From: Ignavibacteriales bacterium
Lineage (GTDB): Bacteria; Bacteroidota; Ignavibacteria; Ignavibacteriales; Melioribacteraceae
DNA length: 21,227 nt
Direction of reading: 5' to 3'
Assembly: GCA_020059785.1 (NCBI GenBank)
Contig: JAGVBL010000141.1
Span: 1-21,227, forward strand
This document shows positions 8,265-16,124 of this stretch, in pieces. The notes below the pieces were generated by a model that was given only the letters and a program-made list of their open reading frames with translations, was not told the origin of the DNA and made no database searches. Made by a program: the position numbers and the translations under genes. Position 1 is the stretch's first letter. Each line of letters opens with the position of its first letter.

Positions 8265-9461
8265 ATGATTGAATTCCAGACTGCCGGCGAATCCCATGGT
8301 AAAGGTTTAGTTACAATCGTTTCGGGATTTCCATCAAATCTTAAGATCTTACCTGCTTATATTAATCAACAATTGAAAAGACGCCAGTCCGGTTATGGAC
8401 GTGGACTCCGTATGAAAATTGAATCTGATCAGGTTGAAATAATTTCCGGGATTCGATTTGCTAAAACCATCGGCTCTCCAATATCAATGATTATCTGGAA
8501 TAATGATTGGCAAAACTGGAAAGAGATTTTGAGTGTTGAAGGAAGTAATTATAATTACGAAAAGATTTCCATTCCAAGACCGGGACATGCGGATTTAGTT
8601 GGTTCAGTTAAATATAATTATGACGATATAAGAAACTCAATTGAAAGATCTAGCGCAAGGGAAACTGCTGCAAGAGTTGCTGCATGCACTGTTGCAAGAA
8701 GATTCCTTGAAGAGTTTGGAATTTATATCGGTAGTTATGTAGAAAGTATTGGTGGTATATATTCTAAAAATACTTTGGACCCGTTCGTAACTTCTAAAAT
8801 AAATATTAAAAGAATTTCTAATACAGCAGATGAGAGTCCGGTCCGCGTCTTGGATAAAGAACATGAAGAGAAGATAATCAGGAAAATTAAGTCCGCCAAG
8901 AAAAAAGGTGATACTCTCGGTGGTACTTTTTACGTTATAGCAACGGGTGTTCCTGTAGGACTTGGCAGTTTTGCCTCATACAATTCAAGGTTAGATGCGG
9001 ATCTTTCTCATGCAATAATGTCGATTAATGCTGTTAAAGGCGTTGAAATTGGAGACGGATTTAACTTGGCAAATAAATTCGGTTCAGAAGTCCATGACGA
9101 AATTACCTTGAAAAATAATCAGATTACACGCAGCTCAAATCGTGCAGGTGGAATTGAAGGTGGAATATCAAACGGGATGCCGGTAATTATCCGTGCTGCA
9201 ATGAAACCTATTGCAACGTTGATGAATCCGATATCAACTATTGACCTTCACAAATTCAAAACAGTTAAAGCACGTCGCGAGAGAAGCGATTTTGTTGCTG
9301 TTCCGGCATGCTCAGTTATTGCTGAATCAATGACAGCATGGGTACTTGCGAAAAGATTTCTTGAAAAATTCGGCGGAGATTCTATTGAAGAAACCCGTGA
9401 CAACTATAATAATTACATGAACAAAATTTATTCACGACTTAAAAAGAATTTTTCGAAGTAA
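8265..9461 (+). CDS. aroC: Chorismate synthase
   Basis: AroC catalyses the last step of the shikimate pathway, turning 5-enolpyruvylshikimate 3-phosphate into chorismate with reduced FMN as catalyst. Conserved segments are AGESHG with H11, RRQSGYGRG near 40-48, RPGHADL with the second conserved histidine H108, the SARETAARVA block, RAGGIEGGISNG, and RRERSDFVAVPAC near the end. The length, 398 residues, is slightly above the usual 360-390 because of a charged C-terminal tail. The gene begins 32 nt after the upstream terminator with no clear Shine-Dalgarno site. It is followed after 3 nt by a metallo-hydrolase gene. No other aromatic-pathway gene is present in the window. Confidence 0.96.
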   Translation: MIEFQTAGESHGKGLVTIVSGFPSNLKILPAYINQQLKRRQSGYGRGLRMKIESDQVEIISGIRFAKTIGSPISMIIWNNDWQNWKEILSVEGSNYNYEKISIPRPGHADLVGSVKYNYDDIRNSIERSSARETAARVAACTVARRFLEEFGIYIGSYVESIGGIYSKNTLDPFVTSKINIKRISNTADESPVRVLDKEHEEKIIRKIKSAKKKGDTLGGTFYVIATGVPVGLGSFASYNSRLDADLSHAIMSINAVKGVEIGDGFNLANKFGSEVHDEITLKNNQITRSSNRAGGIEGGISNGMPVIIRAAMKPIATLMNPISTIDLHKFKTVKARRERSDFVAVPACSVIAESMTAWVLAKRFLEKFGGDSIEETRDNYNNYMNKIYSRLKKNFSK

Positions 9462-9464
9462 ATT

Positions 9465-10106
9465 ATGTTGATAGTAAAAAGATTTGTTTTCAATCCGTTC
9501 TTTGAGAATACATATCTAGTTTATGATGATATTAAGAAAGAAGCTGCTGTTATTGATCCAGGTTGTTATAATTTTAGTGAAAGAACAAAGCTTAGTAGTT
9601 TTATTGATGAAGAAGGACTGAATGTTAAATATCTTATTAATACTCACTGTCACATCGATCATATATTCGGTAATTCATTTATCAAAGAGAAGTATAATCC
9701 AATCTTTATAGCTCCTGAAGAAGATCTTTTTTTACTCGACTTAATGATTGAACAGGGTAAATCATATGGAACACCATTAGATCCTTCTCCAAAACCGGAT
9801 GAATTGATTAATGAAAAGATGGAAATCTGTCTGGGTAAATCTTGTGGAAAGTTTATTCACGTTCCAGGTCATTCCCCGGGTGGATATTGTCTTTATTTTG
9901 AAAATGAAAAGATCTGTTTTACAGGTGATGTGTTATTCAAAGAGAGTATTGGTAGAACTGATTTATGGGGTGGTGATTATAATACGCTTATTAAATCAAT
10001 TCATGAAAAATTATTGAAGTTACCGGATGATGTTAAAATATATCCCGGACATGAATTGGAAAGTACAATTGCTTATGAAAAACAAAATAATCAGTTTCTT
10101 ATTTAA
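9465..10106 (+). CDS. Metallo-beta-lactamase-fold hydrolase, glyoxalase-II-like (YcbL/GloC type)
   Basis: A 213-residue, probably cytosolic two-metal hydrolase. The metal-binding motif HxHxDH is intact at H61, H63, D65 and H66. It is followed by GHSPGG, the bridging aspartate in FTGDVLF, and a final PGHE histidine. The protein stops after the MBL domain and lacks the C-terminal helical domain of classical hydroxyacylglutathione hydrolase (GloB), so it fits the short YcbL/GloC type that hydrolyses thioesters such as S-lactoylglutathione or related thiol adducts. The actual substrate is uncertain. It sits 3 nt downstream of aroC and is probably co-transcribed with it, without an obvious pathway link. 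Confidence 0.88.
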   Translation: MLIVKRFVFNPFFENTYLVYDDIKKEAAVIDPGCYNFSERTKLSSFIDEEGLNVKYLINTHCHIDHIFGNSFIKEKYNPIFIAPEEDLFLLDLMIEQGKSYGTPLDPSPKPDELINEKMEICLGKSCGKFIHVPGHSPGGYCLYFENEKICFTGDVLFKESIGRTDLWGGDYNTLIKSIHEKLLKLPDDVKIYPGHELESTIAYEKQNNQFLI

Positions 10107-10116
10107 AATGTGCCAT

Positions 10117-10145
10117 TTGATTTGACGGGTTTCATTAGATATATT
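10117..10145 (+). promoter_or_regulatory. Candidate sigma-70-type promoter for the ABC/carboxylase operon
   Basis: TTGATT (10117-10122) and TATATT (10140-10145) are separated by exactly 17 bp in the 98-nt gap before the permease gene. They match 4 of 6 and 5 of 6 consensus bases. In an A/T-rich genome this could arise by chance. Confidence 0.4.
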
Positions 10146-10204
10146 AAAGCGGTATTATAATTTATAAATTGAAGAAGAACTTATAGACTATCAGCCGGAA
10201 TATT

Positions 10205-10939
10205 ATGAAATCAAAATTAGCTTTCATTTTTGTTCTAGTATTTATTTATGTAATACTCTTCGAATTTATTCTCCCGTTGAACATGGTTCTGCCAAAACCT
10301 TCGTTGGTGTTTGAGTCGTTCGGTTATATCTGGGCTGATTATAATTTTCTAGAAGCAATAGCAATTACTTCTACATCTGTTTATTTATCATTAGTTGTTG
10401 CTTATTTAGCAGTAAGCTCCTTATCCGGATTAATTATTAAAATAACACTCGAATTTCCTAATGCAATAGAAAAACTAAAAGTACTTAGATATTTCCCGGC
10501 ATTTTTCTTTGCAATCATTTTTTCTTACTGGTTCGGAAAATCAATTCTTGCCGAATTCCTATTTGCTTTCATAAGTTCAATTATTCTTATATCAATTCAA
10601 CTGGTAATTGCCACTAAAAAACATAATAAAGTCTATGTCAATATTGCTACAAACCTGGGGATTAAAAAGAATAAAATCTATTCAAATGTAATTTTTAAAA
10701 ATATTCAACCATATCTGTTCAATGAACTTATAAGAATTCATTATTACTTGTGGGTGCTTGTAATGGTATATGAATTTATAAACGTGATAAACGGTTTTGG
10801 CGGAGTATATAAAACTGCTCTTTTATATAGGGATTTTGCCGGACTGTTTTCTATAGCAATATTAATTAGCGTTCTTATTTTATTCGGCAGTTACTTAATA
10901 AATAAAATTCATGAAAAAATATTTTACTGGGAAGAATGA
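10205..10939 (+). CDS. ABC transporter permease, SsuC/TauC/ThiX-like family
   Basis: A 244-residue inner-membrane permease of the binding-protein-dependent transport family, related to the SsuC/NrtB/ThiX group. The N-terminal segment LPKPSLVFESF after TM1 is typical of that group, and about six hydrophobic segments can be traced. The cytoplasmic coupling loop is recognisable but diverged: residues 146-169 align with the EAA motif, with the first Glu replaced by N146, the conserved G152 and P169 kept, and a usual Pro replaced by K165. The gene overlaps the ATPase gene by 4 nt. No substrate-binding protein gene is in the window, so the substrate cannot be told. A nitrate, sulfonate or pyrimidine-type solute would be typical of the family. 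Confidence 0.8.
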   Translation: MKSKLAFIFVLVFIYVILFEFILPLNMVLPKPSLVFESFGYIWADYNFLEAIAITSTSVYLSLVVAYLAVSSLSGLIIKITLEFPNAIEKLKVLRYFPAFFFAIIFSYWFGKSILAEFLFAFISSIILISIQLVIATKKHNKVYVNIATNLGIKKNKIYSNVIFKNIQPYLFNELIRIHYYLWVLVMVYEFINVINGFGGVYKTALLYRDFAGLFSIAILISVLILFGSYLINKIHEKIFYWEE

Positions 10940-11682
10940 TAGAAATTAATAACTTATCTAAAATTTATTCTGATCAATACGGTAATAAAGTTAAACTCTT
11001 TGAGGATGTATCATTCCAAATAGATGATAATAAATTAACAGCTATTATCGCTCCGGTTGGTTCAGGCAAATCATCACTATTAAAAATATTATCCGGTTTA
11101 GAAAAGCAGAGTAGTGGAGATATTAAAAAAGATATTGACGGTAAAATTGTTTTTATACCCTCCGAACCATCTTCATTTCCATGGTTGTCCGTTTGGGAAA
11201 ATATAATTTACGGTCTTGAGGAAGTGAATAATGAAAGGATTAATGAGTTAATTAACTTGGTTGGTCTTGAAGGATATGATGAACATTATCCTGCTAACAA
11301 GAGTATTGGATTTCGTTTTAGAGTATCACTTGCACGTTCATTAGCACATAATCCCTGTTGTATTTGTATTGATGAACCGTTTAACAGGATGGATCAAATA
11401 ACAAGAATCGAGATTTATCGACTTATCAGAAAAATAAATAAAGAAACAAATTCAACAATATTGCTGGCAACAACAAACATTACAGAAGCTATTTACCTTT
11501 CAAATATAATATTATTAATGGGTGGCGAACCGTCCACAATAATTACCGGTTTCAAAATTGATTTACCTCCATCACAGGATATTTTCAACTTATCGTCAAA
11601 TGAATTCAATAACTACATTAATGAAGTTGAGAATAATTTTAAGAAAGTCGATTCAAAAAAAGTACTTTACAAATCAATCTGA
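10936..11682 (+). CDS. ABC transporter ATPase, SsuB/NrtD-like, with several altered catalytic motifs
   Basis: A 248-residue nucleotide-binding subunit for the adjacent permease, whose gene it overlaps by 4 nt. The fold is clear, but key motifs differ from consensus. Walker A (39-46) reads APVGSGKS, with Ala for the first Gly while K45 is kept. The Q-loop Gln is replaced by S76, before a normal PW and WENI. The LSGGQ signature region reads KSIGFRFRV from 122, keeping S123 and G125. Walker B is intact with D146 and catalytic E147. The H-loop His is replaced by N181 in TTNITEA. The protein may hydrolyse ATP slowly, depend on a partner, or be regulatory. The reading frame is intact, so a recent pseudogene is unlikely. 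The carboxylase gene follows after 7 nt. Confidence 0.83.
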   Translation: MIEINNLSKIYSDQYGNKVKLFEDVSFQIDDNKLTAIIAPVGSGKSSLLKILSGLEKQSSGDIKKDIDGKIVFIPSEPSSFPWLSVWENIIYGLEEVNNERINELINLVGLEGYDEHYPANKSIGFRFRVSLARSLAHNPCCICIDEPFNRMDQITRIEIYRLIRKINKETNSTILLATTNITEAIYLSNIILLMGGEPSTIITGFKIDLPPSQDIFNLSSNEFNNYINEVENNFKKVDSKKVLYKSI

Positions 11683-11689
11683 TTTACAA

Positions 11690-13234
11690 ATGAAAGAAAA
11701 AATAGAAAATCTTGAAAAACTTAGAGAGGAAGCAAAACTAGGTGGCGGCGAAGCTAAAATAAAACAACAGCATGATAAAGGTAAACTAACAGCACGAGAA
11801 AGAATTCTACTTCTTGTTGATGAAGGAAGTTTTCAAGAAATTGATTTATTTGTTAAACACCGCTCAAATGATTTTGGTCTTGATAAACAAAAAATTGCCG
11901 GCGATGGTGTAATAACAGGATTTGCAAAAATTGATGGAAGACAGGTAGCCCTCTTTAGTCAGGATTTTACAGTCTTTGGCGGATCACTTTCCGAAACCCA
12001 TGCTGAAAAAATCTGCAAGATTATGGATATGGCAATGAAGATTGGAATTCCTGTTATCGGTTTAAATGATTCCGGTGGCGCTAGAATTCAGGAAGGTGTT
12101 GTTAGTCTTGGAGGTTATGCCGAAATATTTTTGAGAAACACACTTGCTTCAGGAGTAATTCCTCAAATTTCCGCAATCCTTGGCCCATGCGCTGGTGGGG
12201 CTGTCTATTCACCGGCTATTACAGATTTTATTTTTATGGTTAAGAATACAAGTCACATGTTTGTTACTGGTCCTAATGTTGTTAAAACTGTAACACACGA
12301 AGAAGTTAGCTTCGAAGATTTAGGCGGTGCCGATACTCATTCAGTTAAAAGCGGTGTTGCACATTTTGCATTTGATAGTGAAGTTGAAGTTCTACTTAAT
12401 ATCCGAAAGCTTTTTAGTTACATTCCACTAAACTGGAAGGATTTACCTCCGGAGAAGGAATTTGATTTTAATAACGATTTTATTGTGCCGGTTTTAGATA
12501 CGATTATTCCGGAAAACCCGAATAAACCCTACGATATGAAAGAGATAATTCATCAACTCGTTGATGAAGGAGAATTCCTTGAAGTCCACTCTAATTATGC
12601 CCAGAACATTATTGTCGGCTTTGGTCGTGTTGGAGGTTTATCAGTTGGAATTATTGCAAATCAGCCATCTGTATTAGCTGGAGTGCTGGATATTAATGCC
12701 TCTGTAAAAGGTGCACGATTTATAAGATTCTGCGATGCATTTAATATCCCTTTACTTGTCCTTGAGGATGTACCCGGATTCTTACCCGGAACAGAACAGG
12801 AATGGAATGGAATTATAAGGCATGGTTCGAAGTTACTATTTGCATTTTGCGAAGCAACTGTACCCAAGATAACCGTAATAACGCGTAAAGCATATGGCGG
12901 TGCATACGATGTAATGAATTCGAAGCACATAAGAGGGGATTTTAATTTTGCCTGGCCAAGTGCAGAAATTGCTGTAATGGGTCCAAAAGGAGCTGTGGAA
13001 ATAATTTTTAAAAAAGAAATCTCTGCGGCTAATGACCCTACAAAAAAATTAGATAGCTTACTATCAGAATACATAACAAAATTTGCGAACCCATATATTG
13101 CTGCAGAACGTGGATATATTGATGAAGTAATTATTCCAAGAGAAACTCGTCAACGGTTAATTACTTCTTTCCAACTTTTAAAAACCAAAGTTGATTTGAA
13201 TCCTAAGAAGAAACATTGCAATCTTCCACTGTAG
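11690..13234 (+). CDS. pccB: Acyl-CoA carboxylase carboxyltransferase (beta) subunit, propionyl-CoA carboxylase type
   Basis: The 514-residue carboxyltransferase moves CO2 between carboxybiotin and an acyl-CoA, most likely propionyl-CoA to methylmalonyl-CoA, or the reverse in a decarboxylase complex. The N-terminal KLTARERI motif, GGARIQEGV, the oxyanion loop GPCAGG at 165-170, and RKAYGGAYDVM at 399-409 are all present. D407 in GGAYD corresponds, as I recall, to the residue linked to propionyl rather than acetyl preference in Streptomyces enzymes. The open frame extends back to 11558, but that part overlaps the ATPase gene; the ATG at 11690 gives the normal N-terminus and length. No biotin carboxylase or biotin carrier gene is adjacent, so the partner subunits must be encoded elsewhere. 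Confidence 0.92.
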   Translation: MKEKIENLEKLREEAKLGGGEAKIKQQHDKGKLTARERILLLVDEGSFQEIDLFVKHRSNDFGLDKQKIAGDGVITGFAKIDGRQVALFSQDFTVFGGSLSETHAEKICKIMDMAMKIGIPVIGLNDSGGARIQEGVVSLGGYAEIFLRNTLASGVIPQISAILGPCAGGAVYSPAITDFIFMVKNTSHMFVTGPNVVKTVTHEEVSFEDLGGADTHSVKSGVAHFAFDSEVEVLLNIRKLFSYIPLNWKDLPPEKEFDFNNDFIVPVLDTIIPENPNKPYDMKEIIHQLVDEGEFLEVHSNYAQNIIVGFGRVGGLSVGIIANQPSVLAGVLDINASVKGARFIRFCDAFNIPLLVLEDVPGFLPGTEQEWNGIIRHGSKLLFAFCEATVPKITVITRKAYGGAYDVMNSKHIRGDFNFAWPSAEIAVMGPKGAVEIIFKKEISAANDPTKKLDSLLSEYITKFANPYIAAERGYIDEVIIPRETRQRLITSFQLLKTKVDLNPKKKHCNLPL

Positions 13235-13293
13235 TTATTGAGAAGCTAACTTATTTAATAACAAAGGGTAAACGCAATTATATCATATTAAAC

Positions 13294-13322
13294 TTGACAA
13301 AAAAGTTATAAGAGATTAAATT
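13294..13322 (+). promoter_or_regulatory. Candidate promoter for the lytic transglycosylase gene
   Basis: A perfect TTGACA (13294-13299) is followed after 17 bp by TAAATT (13317-13322), which matches 4 of 6 consensus bases. It lies in the 112-nt gap after pccB and would give a leader of roughly 20-25 nt before the GTG start. Confidence 0.45.
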
Positions 13323-13346
13323 GCAACCGAAATTCAAACAAATGGA

Positions 13347-15935
13347 GTGCGCGTGAGAAAAGTTCTTCTAATCATATTTTACATCTTTTTAGTCATCTCT
13401 TTTAATGCTTGCAGCACTTTCAATTCTACAACCAGAACTTCTAAAAACTTTAGACCCGATACGACAAAGGTTTCGATAACTTCTATTGTTAATGAAATGC
13501 TTGAAAATGCAAGACGGGATTATGTTAATGCTTTGTATAAACAGAAACTGGGCTTTAAAGCTGAAGCTCTCAGTTTTTATGAATCAGCTCTCTCTACCAT
13601 TAATAAACTAAGTTATTATCCTAACGTTGAAGAAAATGAAGTTTTTATCGAACTTGAAAATTCTATTGTTGAGGACTACAAATCATATGTGGAAAGTATG
13701 GAAGAATTACCTGAGAACGTATCCATTAGTGCTTTAGAAGAGTGGATGAACAAAAGAATTCCCGATTTTGACATTGAAGAAGATTCTGTAATTGTTAATA
13801 AAGACGATAACAAAAGTATTACAGTAATAGTCGGAGATTTTCCATTAGAAGTGAACAGACATGTTGAACAATACTTAGAATATTTTACAGGACGGGGTAG
13901 TAAGTATATTGAACTCTGGCTTTCTAGATCCGGCAAATATTTTCCGATGATGGCCCAGGTATTTGCATCAGAAAAAGTACCGCAACAATTGATTTTTTTA
14001 AGTATGATAGAAAGCGGATTAAATCCTATCGCACGTTCATGGGCAAAAGCAATTGGTATATGGCAGTTTATTAAAGGTACTGCTAGAATTTATGACCTTG
14101 ATATAAATGTTCATATTGATGAAAGGCGTAATCCTGAAAAAGCAACCTACTCAGCTGCTCGTCATTTGCGTGATTTATATTATTCGTTAGGGGATTGGTA
14201 CCTCGCACTTGCTGCTTATAATAGTGGCGAAGGGAGAGTCCGTAAAGCGATGAGAAGAGCTGGTTCAAGTAGCTTTTGGGAAATCCGTCCTTATCTTCCA
14301 AGGGAAACTAGAAATTATGTACCCCAATATATTGCAGTTACATTAATTGCTAGCCAACCGGAAAAATATGGCTTCACTAATATTCAATATGAAAAACCGC
14401 ATGATTATGCAATCCATAAAATTAATGAAGCGATTGATTTGAATGTACTTGCTAAATGTGCCGGTATTAGTACTGATTTACTTAGAGAAATGAATTCTGA
14501 ACTCACACAAAATTCAACCCCGCCAAATTATGAAGGTGGTTATCCATTACGTGTTCCAGCCAAATCGTATGATATTTTTGTTGAAAATCTAAAGAACCTT
14601 CCTGATGATGCTAAATTACAATTTGTATTACATACTGTCAGCCATGGCGAAACTATTTCTCAAATTGCTTCCAGGTATAATGTTGGAATAACTGAACTTG
14701 CAAATTATAATAACATTACTACAAAAAAGAAATTAGCTGCTGGAACAGAATTAAAGATTCCTACTTCGTTTGTTAATTTAGATGACTTAGCAATTAACAC
14801 TGATATGCTGCCGGCAATTGAAGATGAAATTACAAGTCTTGATGAAAACCCCTCTTATAAATTACAAATAACAACAAATGATAATTCCGACAAATATCGA
14901 AAAATGTATCAGGAAATGATGACTGACTCTGTTGAGTTTATAATTCCTGAAGGTAAGACTGCTGTTCAATATGTATTTAAGAGCAAAGATAATCTTGTTG
15001 ATATAGCCGACTTATTCAATGTTAGAGTTTCCGATCTTAGAAACTGGAATAACCTTCCATATACATCGCGTGTAAAAGTTGGACAGGAAATTACAATTTA
15101 TGTCCCTGATGAAAAGGTTGAGTACTATTCAAAAATTAATGCTATGAGTGAATCTGAAAAGAATCAGATTTTATTCGTTAATTCTGGTGACACTTGGATT
15201 GAGCATCGAATAAGAAACGGTGAATCACTTTCTTCAATCGCTGCAAAGTATGGTGTTACAATTAATCAAATTAAGGAATGGAACAATCTCTCCAGTAATA
15301 ATATCTATATGGGCAGAAAGTTAGTTATCTATTCCGGCGATCCAAAAAATATATCTAAGAGTAACTCGAACAACAACAATTTAATTACAAGTGGAACATC
15401 TAAATATAGAGTACGTAAAGGCGATACAATTGGTGAAATTGCAAGAAAATTTAATGTTAGTGAATTGCAATTACGTAAATGGAACGACCTTAAATCAAAT
15501 AAAATTCTTGTAAATCAGGAATTAACAATCCATAGTAAAGAGAATGTTAAGTCATTTGGAGATAACACAACTCCAAAGAATTCCAATGTTGTTAGCTATA
15601 CAATTAAATCTGGCGATGTGTTAGGATCAATTGCAGAACAATATAATGTAAGTGTTGCAGAACTGAAAAGCTGGAATAATTTGAAAAGTGATAAATTAAT
15701 TGCCGGTAATAAATTACTTATTTATTCTGATTCCAAACCAATTGCTTCCCAACAGGTTGCAAGTAAAAGTAAACAAAATTCACCCAAAAGTAATTTACAT
15801 ACTGTAAAAGACGGGGAATCCTTGTGGACTATTGCAAAATTTTATAAAGTTGTAGTAGCAGATATTATGGCCTGGAATAACTTGACATCTGATAGAGTTA
15901 AAATAGGTCAGAAACTGAAAATAATAACTAACTAA
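13347..15935 (+). CDS. mltD: LysM-repeat lytic transglycosylase lipoprotein (MltD-like)
   Basis: A peptidoglycan-cleaving lytic transglycosylase, predicted to be a membrane lipoprotein: a hydrophobic N-terminus ends in Phe-Asn-Ala-Cys with C22 as the likely lipidated residue. The SLT domain covers about 200-310, with catalytic E222 in MIESGLNP and the GIWQF and ALAAYNSGEG motifs. Six LysM peptidoglycan-binding repeats follow, at about 427-475, 541-589, 620-666, 687-732, 751-797 and 817-861. The longest spacer, between repeats 1 and 2, is acidic and polar. The GTG at 13347 lies inside a GGAG sequence; a second in-frame GTG at 13353 has that GGAG 5 nt upstream and may be the real start. At 862 residues it is long for MltD because of the extra repeats. 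Confidence 0.92.
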   Translation: MRVRKVLLIIFYIFLVISFNACSTFNSTTRTSKNFRPDTTKVSITSIVNEMLENARRDYVNALYKQKLGFKAEALSFYESALSTINKLSYYPNVEENEVFIELENSIVEDYKSYVESMEELPENVSISALEEWMNKRIPDFDIEEDSVIVNKDDNKSITVIVGDFPLEVNRHVEQYLEYFTGRGSKYIELWLSRSGKYFPMMAQVFASEKVPQQLIFLSMIESGLNPIARSWAKAIGIWQFIKGTARIYDLDINVHIDERRNPEKATYSAARHLRDLYYSLGDWYLALAAYNSGEGRVRKAMRRAGSSSFWEIRPYLPRETRNYVPQYIAVTLIASQPEKYGFTNIQYEKPHDYAIHKINEAIDLNVLAKCAGISTDLLREMNSELTQNSTPPNYEGGYPLRVPAKSYDIFVENLKNLPDDAKLQFVLHTVSHGETISQIASRYNVGITELANYNNITTKKKLAAGTELKIPTSFVNLDDLAINTDMLPAIEDEITSLDENPSYKLQITTNDNSDKYRKMYQEMMTDSVEFIIPEGKTAVQYVFKSKDNLVDIADLFNVRVSDLRNWNNLPYTSRVKVGQEITIYVPDEKVEYYSKINAMSESEKNQILFVNSGDTWIEHRIRNGESLSSIAAKYGVTINQIKEWNNLSSNNIYMGRKLVIYSGDPKNISKSNSNNNNLITSGTSKYRVRKGDTIGEIARKFNVSELQLRKWNDLKSNKILVNQELTIHSKENVKSFGDNTTPKNSNVVSYTIKSGDVLGSIAEQYNVSVAELKSWNNLKSDKLIAGNKLLIYSDSKPIASQQVASKSKQNSPKSNLHTVKDGESLWTIAKFYKVVVADIMAWNNLTSDRVKIGQKLKIITN

Positions 15936-15959
15936 AGTTCTTTATTGAAGTTGTAAAAA

Positions 15960-16044
15960 GTCGTTAGGGGTGCCGGCATAGTAAATGCGGCTGAGAACAA
16001 ACCCTCGAACCTGATCTGGGTAATGCCAGCGTAGGAAAACGGTT
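15960..16044 (+). promoter_or_regulatory. TPP riboswitch aptamer (THI element)
   Basis: The conserved THI-box sequence is nearly complete: GGGGTGCC (15967-15974), the pyrimidine-recognising CTGAGA (15991-15996), ACCC pairing with GGGT (16001-16004 with 16018-16021), CCTGATCTGG, and TAATGCCAGCGTAGG through 16035. P1 pairs 15962-15965 with 16038-16041. A short variable hairpin uses GCAT (15976-15979) and ATGC (15985-15988). The element lies only 25 nt after the stop of the upstream gene, so its promoter is probably inside that gene's 3' end or transcription reads through. It controls the TonB receptor, thiN and symporter operon. Confidence 0.97.
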
Positions 16045-16071
16045 GGAGAAAAATTAAGTGAGCCGTTTTCC
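16034..16071 (+). promoter_or_regulatory. Predicted antiterminator hairpin of the TPP riboswitch
   Basis: GGAAAACGG (16034-16042) is perfectly complementary to CCGTTTTCC (16063-16071). The pairing extends to 11 bp with one G-U and one A-U pair. It uses the 3' strand of aptamer P1 and the 5' half of the terminator stem, so it excludes both. Without TPP the antiterminator can form; with TPP bound, P1 is held and the terminator forms. Confidence 0.8.
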
Positions 16072-16084
16072 AAACGGCTTTTTT
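16061..16084 (+). terminator. Riboswitch-controlled intrinsic terminator
   Basis: AGCCGTTT (16061-16068) pairs with AAACGGCT (16072-16079) across a 3-nt loop and is followed by a run of T to 16084. It lies 41 nt before the TonB receptor start, which fits an attenuating expression platform. Confidence 0.9.
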
Positions 16085-16099
16085 ATTTCTCAAAAAATT

Positions 16100-16120
16100 C
16101 CGGCTGAACCGGAGGAGGAG
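16100..16120 (+). promoter_or_regulatory. Shine-Dalgarno site next to a small GC hairpin, TonB receptor gene
   Basis: A purine-rich GGAGGAGGAG (16111-16120) lies 4 nt before the ATG at 16125. Its first two bases are shared with a CCGG/CCGG stem (16100-16103 with 16109-16112, 5-nt loop). The main AGGAGG stays free, so initiation should be strong. Confidence 0.7.
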
Positions 16121-16124
16121 TAAA

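Noticed and set aside
10205..11682. ABC pair as a ThiXYZ-type thiamine-precursor importer
   Set aside because: The families are compatible, but there is no THI element upstream, no ThiY-like binding protein, and the thiamine operon is 4 kb away with its own carrier.
11558..11689. N-terminal extension of the carboxylase beta subunit
   Set aside because: It lies within the ATPase gene in another frame; the ATG at 11690 gives the typical start and 514-residue length.
12661..13074. Minus-strand open frame of 137 codons
   Set aside because: It is wholly antisense to conserved carboxylase codons and has no recognisable domain.
15882..15904. TTGACA followed by TAAAAT as promoter of the riboswitch operon
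   Set aside because: The spacing is only 11 bp and the bases are explained as codons of the last LysM repeat.
14631..15935. Tandem DNA repeat or CRISPR-like array
   Set aside because: The periodicity comes from six LysM protein repeats with diverged DNA and uneven spacing, inside one continuous reading frame.
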